The notes beneath the pieces are model-generated. The model did not search any database and had not been told where the DNA came from. It saw nothing but the letters and a program-made list of their open reading frames with translations. From positions 1 through 28,079 of IMG/VR virus record IMGVR_UViG_3300045008_000284: a DNA stretch of 28,079 nucleotides; one strand, written 5' to 3'. Positions 12,653 to 21,908 of the stretch are shown piece by piece. This stretch comes from a virus. The stretch's first letter is position 1. Every line of letters begins with the position of its first letter. Both the position numbers and the translations under genes were made by a program.

Positions 12653-15622
12653 GTGGCCTCTGACCGTGCCCAGATCCTGATCACTGCCGTCGACCAGACC
12701 CGGTCGGCGCTCGCCCAGGTCAAGGCCAACCTCGAAGGTCTGTCTGTCGCCGCCAGCAAGGTCAATGGCGTGCTGGCCGGCCTGGGTGCGGCGCTGTCGC
12801 TCGGTGCCCTGGTGGCTGCCGGCAAGGCGGCTCTCGACACCGCAGACAATCTCTCCAAGCTGTCGCAGAAAACCGGTATCTCGGTCGAGTCGCTGTCGCT
12901 GCTGAAGCCCATCGCCGAGCAGTCCGGCATCTCGTTGGAGGGACTGGCCAAGGGCATGCAGAAGCTGGCGACCGCGATGGTCGAGGCGGCAGGTGGATCG
13001 AAGGAACAGGTCGAGGCCTTCAGCCGGCTGGGCGTCTCGGTCAAGGATGCCGCCGGTCAGCTGCGCCCGACTGAAGATGTCTTGCTGGACCTGGCCGATG
13101 CCTTCGCCGCGATGCCGGACGGCGCCGAGAAGTCGGCACTGGCGGTGAAGCTCTTTGGCAAGAGTGGCGTCGAACTGATTCCCTTCCTCAACCAGGGGCG
13201 GGCCGGCATCGAGGAACTCAAGCAGAAGTTCAAGGAACTCGGCCTCGAGATCAGTGGTGATACCGCCAAGGCCGCCGAGAAGTTCAACGATACGCTCGAC
13301 ACCGTCAAGCAGGCCCTGTCGGCCATCGCCATGAAGGTCGCCGAGGCGGCGTTGCCAGCCTTGCAGTCTCTGGCCGATGGTCTGGTCAAAATCGCCAGTC
13401 ACGGCGAAGAAATCATGACCGTGCTGCGCGTACTCGGTGAAGTGATCGTCACGGTGCTGGCCGTGCGCGGTGTGGCGGCGGTCGCGGCCCTGGGTGGCGC
13501 GGTGACGGCATTGAAGACCGTCCTGATGCGCTTCCTGCCGGTACTTGCCGCTGTCGCCGTCTGGGAGATGGGCCGGGGCATCGTCAAGATGGTCGAGGAC
13601 ATCCGGGCGACCAACAAGGCGATAGATGATCTGAATCGGCAACGTCAGCAGTTGCAGCAGCTGACGGCGGCCATGGAGGAACTCGCCAACACCGGCACCC
13701 TGAGCGTCAAAACCCAGATGATGCTGGCGGCACAAGCCGCCGAACGCCTGAAGTCGGCACTGCCGGCTACGGCTGATGCACTGCGCGTCATCCAGGGTGC
13801 CGCCACCCAGGCCGGCGAAGCGATCCGGCAGGCGCTCGACGCCGAAACCAAGAAGGCCGCCGAGACGGTCAAGCAACTGTCGGCCAGCTACAAGCAGGTC
13901 GCCGCCGACATCAAGGCGATCTGGGATGCCCGCGTTGCCGAGATCGAGTCCAACTACAAGCGGCAGGAAGCGGCCGCGCAGAATGCGGCGCGCTCCGAGT
14001 CGGCGGCGATTCGCGAGTCCGCGCAGAATCTCCTCACCGCCGAGCGCGAAAAGCTCGCCGCCGTCGAGGCGGGTGCCAAGCAGATGGAGTCGGCCTGGAA
14101 GGCCACCTATGGCCAGGCCGTGGTGCTCGCCCGTGCCGCAGGCCAGGACATGCAGGCGATCGAGCGGCAGGCGGTCGAGGCGCGCATCGCCATCTACAGC
14201 CAGCTGGAATCGGCCTATCGCGCCACGGTCGATCGACTCATCGCCGAAGAGCAGCGCCATCTGCAGGCCGCCAAAGCAGCCGATGAGGCACGCCTCAACC
14301 TGCGCCTGTCGGTCGAGGATCGCATTCGTGAACTATCCCGCAAGGGCATGGATGAGTATGCGGCCTACCAGGACCGGCTGCGCCAGATCGATGAGAAGCA
14401 GGCACAGGCGCGTACCGCGCTTGCGGCCGGCAACTACGAGCAGGCCCGCAAACTGGCCGAGGAAGCGATCGCCCTGGCCGAACGCACCGCCTCGGCGGTG
14501 ACCCGACAGGTCGAGCAGAACGGCAAGACCGTGACCCAGACGGTGGTGTCCGAGGGCCAGGCCGCCGCCACTGCGATTGGTGAGATCAAGGAAGCAGCCG
14601 GCATTGCCGATGCGGCACTCAAAGGGTTGGGTGATGCGCACAAGCAGGCAGCAACCGCTGCAGGGGCCGGCGCCGATGAAGCCAAGCGTGCCCTGGCGTC
14701 CGTGTCCGATGAACTCGACAAACTGCGCCAGCAACTGCTCACCCAGGACAAGCTCAAGCTCGACGTCGATATCGAGGCCGCCAAGACCGGCATCGAGAAG
14801 ATCAAGGCGCTGACCGAGGCACTGGAACTGGTGGCCAAGATCCAGGCAGACACCAAGGAAGCACAGTCCTCACTGGAAAAGCTCAAGTCAGACGCTGACA
14901 ATCTGGAACTGCTGGCCAAGGTCGAAGCCGACACCAGCAAGGCGATCGCTGACATCGATCAACTCAAGAGCACGCTGGCCAGCGCCAAGGTCGACATTCC
15001 GGCCACCGTGTCCTTCGATCAACCCCGCCAGCAACTCGCTTCGTTTGCACAGGATGCCAAGACGGTGCTGTCGGCCCCGACCTCTGCCACCCACACCGTC
15101 CAGCCGGATCTGAATCAGTTTCGGGCAGCGGTCTCTGAACTGCTGCGGCCGACGTCTAGCAATCACACAATCTACGTCACCAAGGTCTATACCAATGCCC
15201 AGGGTGGCCTGATCCAGAAACTGGCGGAAGGTGGTCAGGCCATTTCAACCATGGCCACAGGCTTCCGCCGTATGGCCGGGCGGATTACCGGGCCTGGCAC
15301 GGAGACCTCCGACTCGGTCCCGGCCTTGCTGTCGCATGGCGAATTCGTCATCCGGGCCGCCAGCGTGCGCAAATTCGGCGAGAGTTTCTTTGCTTCGCTC
15401 AACGCCGGCTTCCTGCCGGCCGTGCCACGATTTGCGCTGGGTGGCGCGGTGGGCAATACGGTCAGCCAGGTCGCCATGATGGCGGGTGACTCGGGAGAAC
15501 CGACCCGCGATGTAATTGATCTGCGCTTCAACGTCGGCGGCAAGGCGCACACCGTACAGTCCTCGCGCCAGACGGCCATGCAACTGGCGCAGGCCCTGCG
15601 CGAACTGTCGCGGGGGGCGTGA
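12653..15622 (+). CDS. Tail tape measure protein (989 aa)
   Basis: This is the largest gene and encodes a mostly helical, Ala/Gln/Lys/Glu-rich protein that sets tail length and is ejected into the host. The N-terminal part (1-250) includes ADNLSKLSQKTGISVESLSL, typical of tape measures. A hydrophobic stretch (about 253-305) could insert in the inner membrane. The central region (about 310-690) is coiled coil. A tandem repeat lies near 724-777, and a Gly-rich C-terminal motif (SDSVPALLSHGEFVIRAASV) is common to the family. At roughly 1.5 angstrom per residue, the tail would be near 150 nm. The start is GTG at 12653; the stop overlaps the next ATG (TGATG). Confidence 0.95.
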   Translation: MASDRAQILITAVDQTRSALAQVKANLEGLSVAASKVNGVLAGLGAALSLGALVAAGKAALDTADNLSKLSQKTGISVESLSLLKPIAEQSGISLEGLAKGMQKLATAMVEAAGGSKEQVEAFSRLGVSVKDAAGQLRPTEDVLLDLADAFAAMPDGAEKSALAVKLFGKSGVELIPFLNQGRAGIEELKQKFKELGLEISGDTAKAAEKFNDTLDTVKQALSAIAMKVAEAALPALQSLADGLVKIASHGEEIMTVLRVLGEVIVTVLAVRGVAAVAALGGAVTALKTVLMRFLPVLAAVAVWEMGRGIVKMVEDIRATNKAIDDLNRQRQQLQQLTAAMEELANTGTLSVKTQMMLAAQAAERLKSALPATADALRVIQGAATQAGEAIRQALDAETKKAAETVKQLSASYKQVAADIKAIWDARVAEIESNYKRQEAAAQNAARSESAAIRESAQNLLTAEREKLAAVEAGAKQMESAWKATYGQAVVLARAAGQDMQAIERQAVEARIAIYSQLESAYRATVDRLIAEEQRHLQAAKAADEARLNLRLSVEDRIRELSRKGMDEYAAYQDRLRQIDEKQAQARTALAAGNYEQARKLAEEAIALAERTASAVTRQVEQNGKTVTQTVVSEGQAAATAIGEIKEAAGIADAALKGLGDAHKQAATAAGAGADEAKRALASVSDELDKLRQQLLTQDKLKLDVDIEAAKTGIEKIKALTEALELVAKIQADTKEAQSSLEKLKSDADNLELLAKVEADTSKAIADIDQLKSTLASAKVDIPATVSFDQPRQQLASFAQDAKTVLSAPTSATHTVQPDLNQFRAAVSELLRPTSSNHTIYVTKVYTNAQGGLIQKLAEGGQAISTMATGFRRMAGRITGPGTETSDSVPALLSHGEFVIRAASVRKFGESFFASLNAGFLPAVPRFALGGAVGNTVSQVAMMAGDSGEPTRDVIDLRFNVGGKAHTVQSSRQTAMQLAQALRELSRGA
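14822..14983 (+). repeat. Tandem 27-residue coding repeat in the tape measure gene
   Basis: Two adjacent 81-base units (14822-14902 and 14903-14983) encode LELVAKIQADTKEAQSSLEK... and LELLAKVEADTSKAIADIDQ.... They differ mainly by conservative changes. A third, more degenerate unit precedes them (LKLDVDIEAAKTGIEKIKAL). The period is divisible by three, so unit gain or loss would change tail length without breaking the frame. Confidence 0.75.
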
Positions 15623-18063
15623 TGCAGCAACCGGTCAAACTCAGCTACTTCGTCTGTACCTGGAGCGATGCGCAGGATGAAGTGCATCGCCAGCGCCCCT
15701 GCGACTGGTGGATCTATGACTGGCCGAGTACAGACTACTACTGGCTGTTCGGCAACTACTACTGGTGGATGCAGCCGATGCCGGCCCATAGTCCGCTGGC
15801 CCGGCGCTATTACGACCAGGTCACAGCCGAACTCAACAACGCGATCAGCCAGTCTGTCGGCAGTTGTGAAGCCAGGCGCTATGTCACTGACGCCAATACG
15901 CCGGGACTCAGCATCCGGGTGGCGTCACGTCTGGATGGCGGTGCACTGGGCTACTCCGATGCGAGTGGAAACACTGGCCTTGCCGCTCGTTTGCACGTCC
16001 CGTTCAATCCGAACAGTGGTTCCGGCAGCGGCAACAGCGATCCCTATGCCTGCACCGGCGGCACAGGGGGTGGTTCGGGTGGCGGAAGTGGCGGATCCGG
16101 TGGTGGTGGTTCAGGAGGCGGTACGCCTCCGATGGTGCCACTCGAACTCTTCATGGAGCCGATTGATTTCGGTTACGTGATTCATGGCCCTGGCGGCGGC
16201 AACTTTCGATGGGAATGGCGTGATCAGCCGAATCCCTTGCCGGCGGGGGATCCGTATTTCATCCACTACGAGCGCACCCTGCGCTTTACCGGTGGTAACG
16301 GTTATGAATTCCTGGGCGGTCTGCATCTGGTCATCGACAAACTGGCCGATCTCTGGGTGCGCTTCCAGCAACGGTCGATTCCTCCGGCACTGGCCAGTCG
16401 GGTCGATCCGAACCAGACGCTGCGCTACGAAGTCTCGAAGGGCGGTGGCTATTTCAATATCGCGGCGGCCATCGAAGTGCTGCACGTCGAGTCTGGCCAG
16501 ATCTACAGTACCAGCGTGCATGGCAACTATGCGCCGGGGTACATGCCGGGCTACGGCTGGTGGCCGAACGGTAGCGGCTGGGAAAACATGTCTCCGGACG
16601 CCAGCGGCGTCATCCGGCATTACAACGTCGATTGGTTCTACTGGATCAGCACTCTGGATCCGGGTGCCATCGGACTACCGACGACCGGCACCTACCGGAT
16701 GCGCTACATCCTGCTGGCGTATGGCTATCAAACCTACTCGCGCCAGGTGACCAGCAATGCGCTCGGGCTCTCCGGCGACACGCGCATGTCGTGGAAGTCG
16801 ATCTGGCTCTCGCACATGCCCTCCCTGATTACCTACACGCCGGGCATGACCGATGGCATCATCCCGCCGTTCGAATACACCTACACGCGCAGCCCGGTAC
16901 TGACCAGTGGCATCGTTTTCGATGCGGTGTTCGATATGAAGAACATCACGACCTTCCGCTGTGTGCTGAAGGTTGGCAACAACCACGACTTCGCCATCGG
17001 CGGCGTCGTCCAGGCGTCCGGCTGGCAATGCTGGATTCATCTAGAACCCGGCGAAGTGAAGTACCTGGCCGGTGCCGTATCGATTTCCGGGATGGCGAAC
17101 TGGAATGCCTATCCACTGCATCCCCTGGGCACGTACTACGGCTGGAATGGCAACTGGGGCAGCAGTTACATCTCGATGTACAACGGCCAGTGCAATATTT
17201 CCTTCAGCCTGTTCCTGACGGCGCCTACGGCTCCAGAAACCACACCGGCCAATTTGCCGAGCAAGAAAGCGACGCAACGCTGGTACTGGGATCTGGCCAG
17301 TTGGGGACCGCAATACGAACCGGAATGGGGGGCGATCAAGAAGTTCGCGACCGATGGGCGCTACGACTACGAGTTCGTTCTGAGTCAGTACAACCTGTCG
17401 GCCAATGCGCTGGCATCGATCACCCGGTCGATCACCAAGCCGGCCTACCAGACCCCGATTGACCCGACGAGCTATTTCGTGACCGGCTACAACACGGGCA
17501 TGTATGACTGGGGCGACCCCTGGCACAAGCGTCCCTGGCCAGGGTATTCCGGTTGGGGAGAGCTTTCGGCACCGATCAAAATCAATGGCGAACAGTTGAT
17601 CTGGAACGGATCGCAAAACGTCTGGGTGCCGGTCAGTGAAGTCACGATTTCGCTCACCCGCACCATGATGCGGCAGGTCGCAGCGCTGCTGGGCGTCACT
17701 GAGTACTGCGTGATGGATGGTGACGATATCCGCTGGTTCGTGCCGCACCCGACCACGGGCGCCTGGCACAACGTGTTGTGGATCGACCGCTTCTATACAC
17801 GCGGCGGCACGATGCTCGACCAGACGGCGATGCGCAACGCGTTCCAGACCGTGATCGCCAACAACGCCGGCAACTGGTCGAACTACCGCAACATCGTCAT
17901 TCATCCGTCAGTGCGCTTCGGCAGCTTTCTGGACAACGGTGGCTTCGAGGTCGGTGACTACCTTCTTGGCGAAAACGGTGAATTCACCGAGGTGTCGAGC
18001 CTGTCGGCCCTGAGTTCGGTCAGCACCAAGTTCCTGTACCACATCGCCACTACCTTCCAGTAG
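15622..18063 (+). CDS. Large Trp/Tyr-rich virion protein, unknown (813 aa)
   Basis: I do not recognise a family. The N-terminus is strikingly aromatic (DWWIYDWPSTDYYWLFGNYY, residues 28-47). It is separated from the rest by a Gly/Ser linker (about 132-168). The C-terminal 640 residues are beta-rich with many Trp and Tyr (for example YGWWPNGSGW and TQRWYWDLASWGPQYEPEWG), suggesting carbohydrate-contacting or fibre-like beta domains. It follows the tape measure directly through a TGATG junction, so a distal tail or tail-tip part is likely. A GTG three bases earlier is in frame, but the ATG at 15622 is the coupled start. No protease or hydrolase motif was seen. Confidence 0.75.
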   Translation: MQQPVKLSYFVCTWSDAQDEVHRQRPCDWWIYDWPSTDYYWLFGNYYWWMQPMPAHSPLARRYYDQVTAELNNAISQSVGSCEARRYVTDANTPGLSIRVASRLDGGALGYSDASGNTGLAARLHVPFNPNSGSGSGNSDPYACTGGTGGGSGGGSGGSGGGGSGGGTPPMVPLELFMEPIDFGYVIHGPGGGNFRWEWRDQPNPLPAGDPYFIHYERTLRFTGGNGYEFLGGLHLVIDKLADLWVRFQQRSIPPALASRVDPNQTLRYEVSKGGGYFNIAAAIEVLHVESGQIYSTSVHGNYAPGYMPGYGWWPNGSGWENMSPDASGVIRHYNVDWFYWISTLDPGAIGLPTTGTYRMRYILLAYGYQTYSRQVTSNALGLSGDTRMSWKSIWLSHMPSLITYTPGMTDGIIPPFEYTYTRSPVLTSGIVFDAVFDMKNITTFRCVLKVGNNHDFAIGGVVQASGWQCWIHLEPGEVKYLAGAVSISGMANWNAYPLHPLGTYYGWNGNWGSSYISMYNGQCNISFSLFLTAPTAPETTPANLPSKKATQRWYWDLASWGPQYEPEWGAIKKFATDGRYDYEFVLSQYNLSANALASITRSITKPAYQTPIDPTSYFVTGYNTGMYDWGDPWHKRPWPGYSGWGELSAPIKINGEQLIWNGSQNVWVPVSEVTISLTRTMMRQVAALLGVTEYCVMDGDDIRWFVPHPTTGAWHNVLWIDRFYTRGGTMLDQTAMRNAFQTVIANNAGNWSNYRNIVIHPSVRFGSFLDNGGFEVGDYLLGENGEFTEVSSLSALSSVSTKFLYHIATTFQ

Positions 18064-18099
18064 CTGCTCCGGCAGCCGCAGCAGCCGAGGACACTCGCC

Positions 18100-18480
18100 A
18101 TGATTACTTTGGACGGCATTGCACTGCCGGCAGGACTCCTATGGTCCGATGAATTTGCCGTCGCCCGCGTGGCCCAGACCGTGCGCCGCACCCTCGATGG
18201 CTCGGTGGTGGTGTTTTACGGCGAATTGCGCGCTGGCTTGCCGATCACCCTGGAGTCGGAACCGGATGCCGGCTGGCTGACCCGGGCACAGATCGAAGCG
18301 CTGGCCTTGCGGGCGGCGAGCCCGGGCGGCGTCTACACGCTCACCCTGCGTGGCCAGACCTGGACGGTGATGTTCCGCCATCAGGACGCGCCTGCCTTCG
18401 AGGCCAAGCCGCTGGTCTCGGTGGCCAATCCCCAAGCCGGCGACTTCTATCTCGCCACGTTGAAACTCATGACTGTTTAG
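18100..18480 (+). CDS. Tail-tip protein, unknown (126 aa)
   Basis: This is a compact beta protein starting MITLDGIALPAGLLWSDEFA, with repeated strand patterns (SVVVFYGELRAGLPITLESE and GVYTLTLRGQTWTVMFRHQD). Size and position after the tape measure suggest a small distal-tail or hub-adjacent part, similar in role to lambda M or L, but I see no family signature. A GAGG lies 9 bases upstream. A 36-base gap separates it from the 813-aa gene. Confidence 0.65.
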   Translation: MITLDGIALPAGLLWSDEFAVARVAQTVRRTLDGSVVVFYGELRAGLPITLESEPDAGWLTRAQIEALALRAASPGGVYTLTLRGQTWTVMFRHQDAPAFEAKPLVSVANPQAGDFYLATLKLMTV

Positions 18481-18490
18481 GAGCCACACC

Positions 18491-19501
18491 ATGCCCATAC
18501 TCGACAACGAAATCGTCTGGCGGCCTGCCGCGTTGATGTCGGACGTGATGCCCACCCAGAACGGCGGGCGGATGAGCTTTGCCCAGCTGGTGTCGGGCGT
18601 GAAGAACAATCTGTTCCCCGACGTCTCGCAATCCGAGCGTCTGGCCGGCGCAGTGAAGTGGCGCAAGGCTTTCATCCACATCAACAGCGCGCAGGACACG
18701 GCGCTGCTGAATGCCCGCTTGTTCCTCGATGCGCTGACGCCTGCCGGCGACTTCGTGACTTTCCATCCGGGCACGCAGACCGATACCGAGGATCAGGTGA
18801 GCAGCCGTCCGTATGGCGTCGGGACGCTGCACGCCGATGTCGGTGGCGGTGCTACCCAGATCCAGGTCGCCTGCGAAAACAACAGCCAGTACACGAGCCT
18901 GCAACCGTTTCGCACAGGCGATTTGGTGCGCATCTCTGATAGGCCCAGCACCGGCGGTGCCGGCAACGAGGAATGGGTGCAACTGACCAACGTGGTCTAT
19001 GCGGCAGACTTTGCCACGCTCGATCTGGCTGCACCGCTCGCCAATGGCTATGCGACGACCAATACCCTGGTGTCCACCGTTTATGAGCAGGCCAGTATCG
19101 TGGCGGTCGGGAACAACTTTGCCCTGACCAGCGGGACCGGGACGTTTGACTCGGCGACCGTTGGCAACTTCGTGGCGCACAACAAGGGCGCCATCGACGA
19201 ACACTGGACATTGTCTTTCTACAGTGACACCGGTTTCACAGTCTCTGGTGTCGTGGTGGGCGGTCTGCCCGAAGGCGGCTCCACCAGCGCCGATTACATG
19301 CCGATCAATCCGGTCACCGGCACGCCGTATTTCACGCTCAAGGCCTCGGCCTGGGCAGGCACTTTCCAAGGCGGCAACCAGGCCACGTTTGACACGATAC
19401 CGGCAGCCATTCCCCTCTGGTACCGGCGACAGGTCCCGGCAGGGACGTTCAGCCTGGCCAACGACTACGCCTCGCTGGCGATTCATGGGGAGAGTGCGTG
19501 A
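18491..19501 (+). CDS. Tail-tip structural protein, unknown (336 aa)
   Basis: The protein has an N-terminal part with helices (GAVKWRKAFIHINSAQDTAL, about 53-72), then GDFVTFHPGTQTDTEDQ. A long beta-rich C-terminal region follows with Gly/Thr/Ser content typical of virion proteins (IVAVGNNFALTSGTGTFDSA). I cannot place it in a named family. The AGGAG site overlaps the upstream TAG stop with a 7-base spacer. It shares a TGATG junction with the next gene, suggesting that the two products are made in similar amounts and probably act in one complex. Confidence 0.7.
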   Translation: MPILDNEIVWRPAALMSDVMPTQNGGRMSFAQLVSGVKNNLFPDVSQSERLAGAVKWRKAFIHINSAQDTALLNARLFLDALTPAGDFVTFHPGTQTDTEDQVSSRPYGVGTLHADVGGGATQIQVACENNSQYTSLQPFRTGDLVRISDRPSTGGAGNEEWVQLTNVVYAADFATLDLAAPLANGYATTNTLVSTVYEQASIVAVGNNFALTSGTGTFDSATVGNFVAHNKGAIDEHWTLSFYSDTGFTVSGVVVGGLPEGGSTSADYMPINPVTGTPYFTLKASAWAGTFQGGNQATFDTIPAAIPLWYRRQVPAGTFSLANDYASLAIHGESA

Positions 19502-20355
19502 TGGCACGCCTCGGCCTCAAGAAAACCTATCCCAACGGCAGCTTCGACAAGGCCGCCGTCGCGTCTCTGTACAGCCATCTGCGCAATAGCGTCGTCGATG
19601 CTGGTTTCGAAGTGGCGTTCGAGATACCGACCGCCATCGACTTTCTGCGCATGGGTTCGCCGGTTGGCACTGCCAATGATGATGTGCCGCATTGGGCCTT
19701 CGAGTATGTCGATCAGGGCAGTTACGGCGAGATCCGCGCCTATCCGGTCTACGGCAATCACTACCTGGACGAAGCCGCCTACAAGCACAGCTACACCGTC
19801 GTCAGCTCGAATTGGGTCTACAACGATCTCACGCTTTGGTTTGCCTGTGATGGCGCGGCCGGCTGGTGGTGGCTGCACGCCACCCAGATGGACACCAACA
19901 GTGCGACCGGCGTGTCGATGCGCTTCGCCGTGGCCGGCACCACCTCACGCCGCTACGCGTCCGATATGCACCAGGGCATCTGCTCCCGGTATGGCATCTG
20001 GGATGCCTGGGGTGACTGGGAGCCAGCCTATTCGATCACTGAGGAAGGACTGCTCGAACTGTGGCCCTGGACCGGCACCTGGTCGCCGTTTGGCGAAGGC
20101 TGGACCTTTAATGGCAAGCGCCATGCCGGTTCACCCATCCCGAAGATGGCCGTGCCGCAGTTTCCCAATCGGGATGGTGACATCAGCGCCTGCATCCTCG
20201 GCGAGTTCAACGAGATCCTGATCCTGACCGACGGCTACGCCCAGGAGGAAACCGTGATCCCGGGCTGGATCGCGATGACGGGCGATGAATGGGATCAACC
20301 CTATGCCGTGCCGGCCCCAGAGCAGTTCATCGATCCGGATGCAGAGCCGCTATGA
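19501..20355 (+). CDS. Tail-tip structural protein, Trp-rich, unknown (284 aa)
   Basis: This 284-aa protein starts MARLGLKKTYPNGSFDKAAV and is rich in Trp and Tyr, especially DLTLWFACDGAAGWWWLHAT (about 117-136) and WDAWGDWEPAYSI. It has no signal peptide, membrane segment or catalytic motif that I can see. The aromatic style resembles that of the 813-aa protein, so both may belong to the same distal structure. The ATG at 19501 is chosen over the GTG at 19498 because of the TGATG junction. It overlaps the next start by ATGA. Confidence 0.7.
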   Translation: MARLGLKKTYPNGSFDKAAVASLYSHLRNSVVDAGFEVAFEIPTAIDFLRMGSPVGTANDDVPHWAFEYVDQGSYGEIRAYPVYGNHYLDEAAYKHSYTVVSSNWVYNDLTLWFACDGAAGWWWLHATQMDTNSATGVSMRFAVAGTTSRRYASDMHQGICSRYGIWDAWGDWEPAYSITEEGLLELWPWTGTWSPFGEGWTFNGKRHAGSPIPKMAVPQFPNRDGDISACILGEFNEILILTDGYAQEETVIPGWIAMTGDEWDQPYAVPAPEQFIDPDAEPL

Positions 20356-21887
20356 CCCTGGGCATCTCGCTCGCCCTGACGTTTGGTGCCGGACTGTATG
20401 CCGACTCGGGACCGACGATACTCAAGCAGCGGTTCAGTGCGAACTGGGGCAAGACCGAGGTCTTCGTTCGCAATGCCTCGCCCTGGGATTTGATCCGCCA
20501 GCGCGCCAGGCAGCACGCTGAAAGTTGGTCGATCCGCTTTGCCTCGAATCACGTTGCACCCTATGGGCTTCGTCTGGAGGGTGGCCAGCGTGTGCTTTAC
20601 GGTGACATGCGGGTCAATCGCCAGCAGTTGGCACTGGCCTATGGCGATGCCCACCTTGCCCGGGCGCGGCATCAGATCGTCTATACCGACCTGGGGCGCT
20701 GCCAGAAGTCCTTCCGGATGCCGTACTGGCTCACGCAGCGCGTCGATGTTGCGCATCAGTTGGCCTATGCCGTCACCAACGTCGACCCGGTGATGAAACG
20801 GTTGATGGCCTCCTGGTCGCTGCTCGACGGAGCGCGTCTGCAGGCGGTGATGAACAGCCCGGAACTGATCTGGAACGGACAACGCATCCGCATCGTCCAG
20901 GCCACGCTCTCGTGCGACGAAGATAGCCCGGTCTGGATTGCACAGATCGAAGTCGCCGATGTCGCCGAGTTTGCGTTGATCGCGATTGGCGATGGCATCA
21001 CCTTGACTTTGGGTCTGGAAACCTTCGCCCTGGTCGTCGATGGCAAGACGCTGTCGCGCGAGAGCATCGATGATCAGCGCTGCAACCTGACCGCCGTGTC
21101 GCCCCTGGCCTTGCTCGATGCCCCATTCGCCGGCACCACCCGGTCTTACGAGTCGGTAGCCATCACCGCCGAAACCGCTGTCGAAAACCTGATCGGCCCG
21201 ATCGATTGGCAACTGCCAGCTTGGACCATTCCCGCCGGCCGCCTTCTTCTGGAAAACGTCACACCACTGGCCGCCGCCCGGAACATCGTCGCCGCCATCG
21301 GCGGCATCATCGAAAGCAATCCGGAGGGCTCGGTGGTGTGCCGACGCCGTCATCCGGTCAGCGTCCCGCAGTACGGCGCAACGAATCCTGCCGGCAGTCT
21401 GTTCGACGCCGATGTGCTCTCGGTGAGTTCGCAGATTGCGCCGATGCGCGGCTACAACCGGGTCACGATCGCCAACGAAGAGGGAGCGATCGGTTCGGCG
21501 TCCGACCGGATCGAGTATGTGGCTGACGCAGACGACCCATATCGCGGCACGGTGCGGGCGTATTTGTCCGTATCCCAATCTGTGGTGCTGGTGCATACCG
21601 GCCACGCCAGCACGGTGGTCGCCAGCCTCGGCGCGGTGACGCGCACGGAATCCGAGACGGTGGAGTTCATCGAGGGGCAATCCAGTACGCGCTATCCGAT
21701 CACCGCCATCACCAGCAGTGTCTGGCAACACAGCGCGCTGGGGGCGGTCGTTGCCGATGGGCAGGGTTTGGTAGCCGCCACACCCGGCTACAGCCTGCTG
21801 CGCATTACCTATACGACGACATCGCTCGACTGGCGCGTCGCACTTCCGGTCGATGAGGAAGTGCAGTTCGTCCTGGTCGACGCCTGA
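20352..21887 (+). CDS. Probable tail hub/baseplate protein (511 aa)
   Basis: This 511-aa protein has a beta-rich N-terminal half. The region after about residue 225 recalls tail hub proteins that sit under the tape measure: a segment DDQRCNLTAVSPLALLDAPF, then IPAGRLLLENVTPLAAARNI, then AAIGGIIESNPEGSVVCRRR. The pattern of a helix, a glycine turn, an ESNPEG-like turn and a basic strand is what suggests this. The C-terminal part is again beta. I chose the ATG at 20352 because it overlaps the previous stop (ATGA); upstream frame extension lies inside the previous gene. The hub role is inferred, not shown by a signature. Confidence 0.65.
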   Translation: MTLGISLALTFGAGLYADSGPTILKQRFSANWGKTEVFVRNASPWDLIRQRARQHAESWSIRFASNHVAPYGLRLEGGQRVLYGDMRVNRQQLALAYGDAHLARARHQIVYTDLGRCQKSFRMPYWLTQRVDVAHQLAYAVTNVDPVMKRLMASWSLLDGARLQAVMNSPELIWNGQRIRIVQATLSCDEDSPVWIAQIEVADVAEFALIAIGDGITLTLGLETFALVVDGKTLSRESIDDQRCNLTAVSPLALLDAPFAGTTRSYESVAITAETAVENLIGPIDWQLPAWTIPAGRLLLENVTPLAAARNIVAAIGGIIESNPEGSVVCRRRHPVSVPQYGATNPAGSLFDADVLSVSSQIAPMRGYNRVTIANEEGAIGSASDRIEYVADADDPYRGTVRAYLSVSQSVVLVHTGHASTVVASLGAVTRTESETVEFIEGQSSTRYPITAITSSVWQHSALGAVVADGQGLVAATPGYSLLRITYTTTSLDWRVALPVDEEVQFVLVDA

Positions 21888-21908
21888 TCACATTGAAGAG
21901 GATTTCCC

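Noticed and set aside
12644-14260. A 538-codon open frame on the minus strand
   Set aside because: It lies wholly antisense to the tape measure gene. Its Leu/Gly/Arg/His-rich, low-complexity translation is what GC-rich codon bias produces on the opposite strand.
16042-16131. Simple-sequence repeat or assembly artefact at the glycine-rich stretch
   Set aside because: The codons vary (GGT, GGC, GGA, GGG, TCG, AGT, TCC), and the frame continues into normal protein, so it is a genuine encoded linker.
20301-21731. A 476-codon minus-strand open frame
   Set aside because: It is antisense to the hub-like gene, has His/Arg/Gly-rich composition and lacks a plausible ribosome binding site or neighbour coupling.
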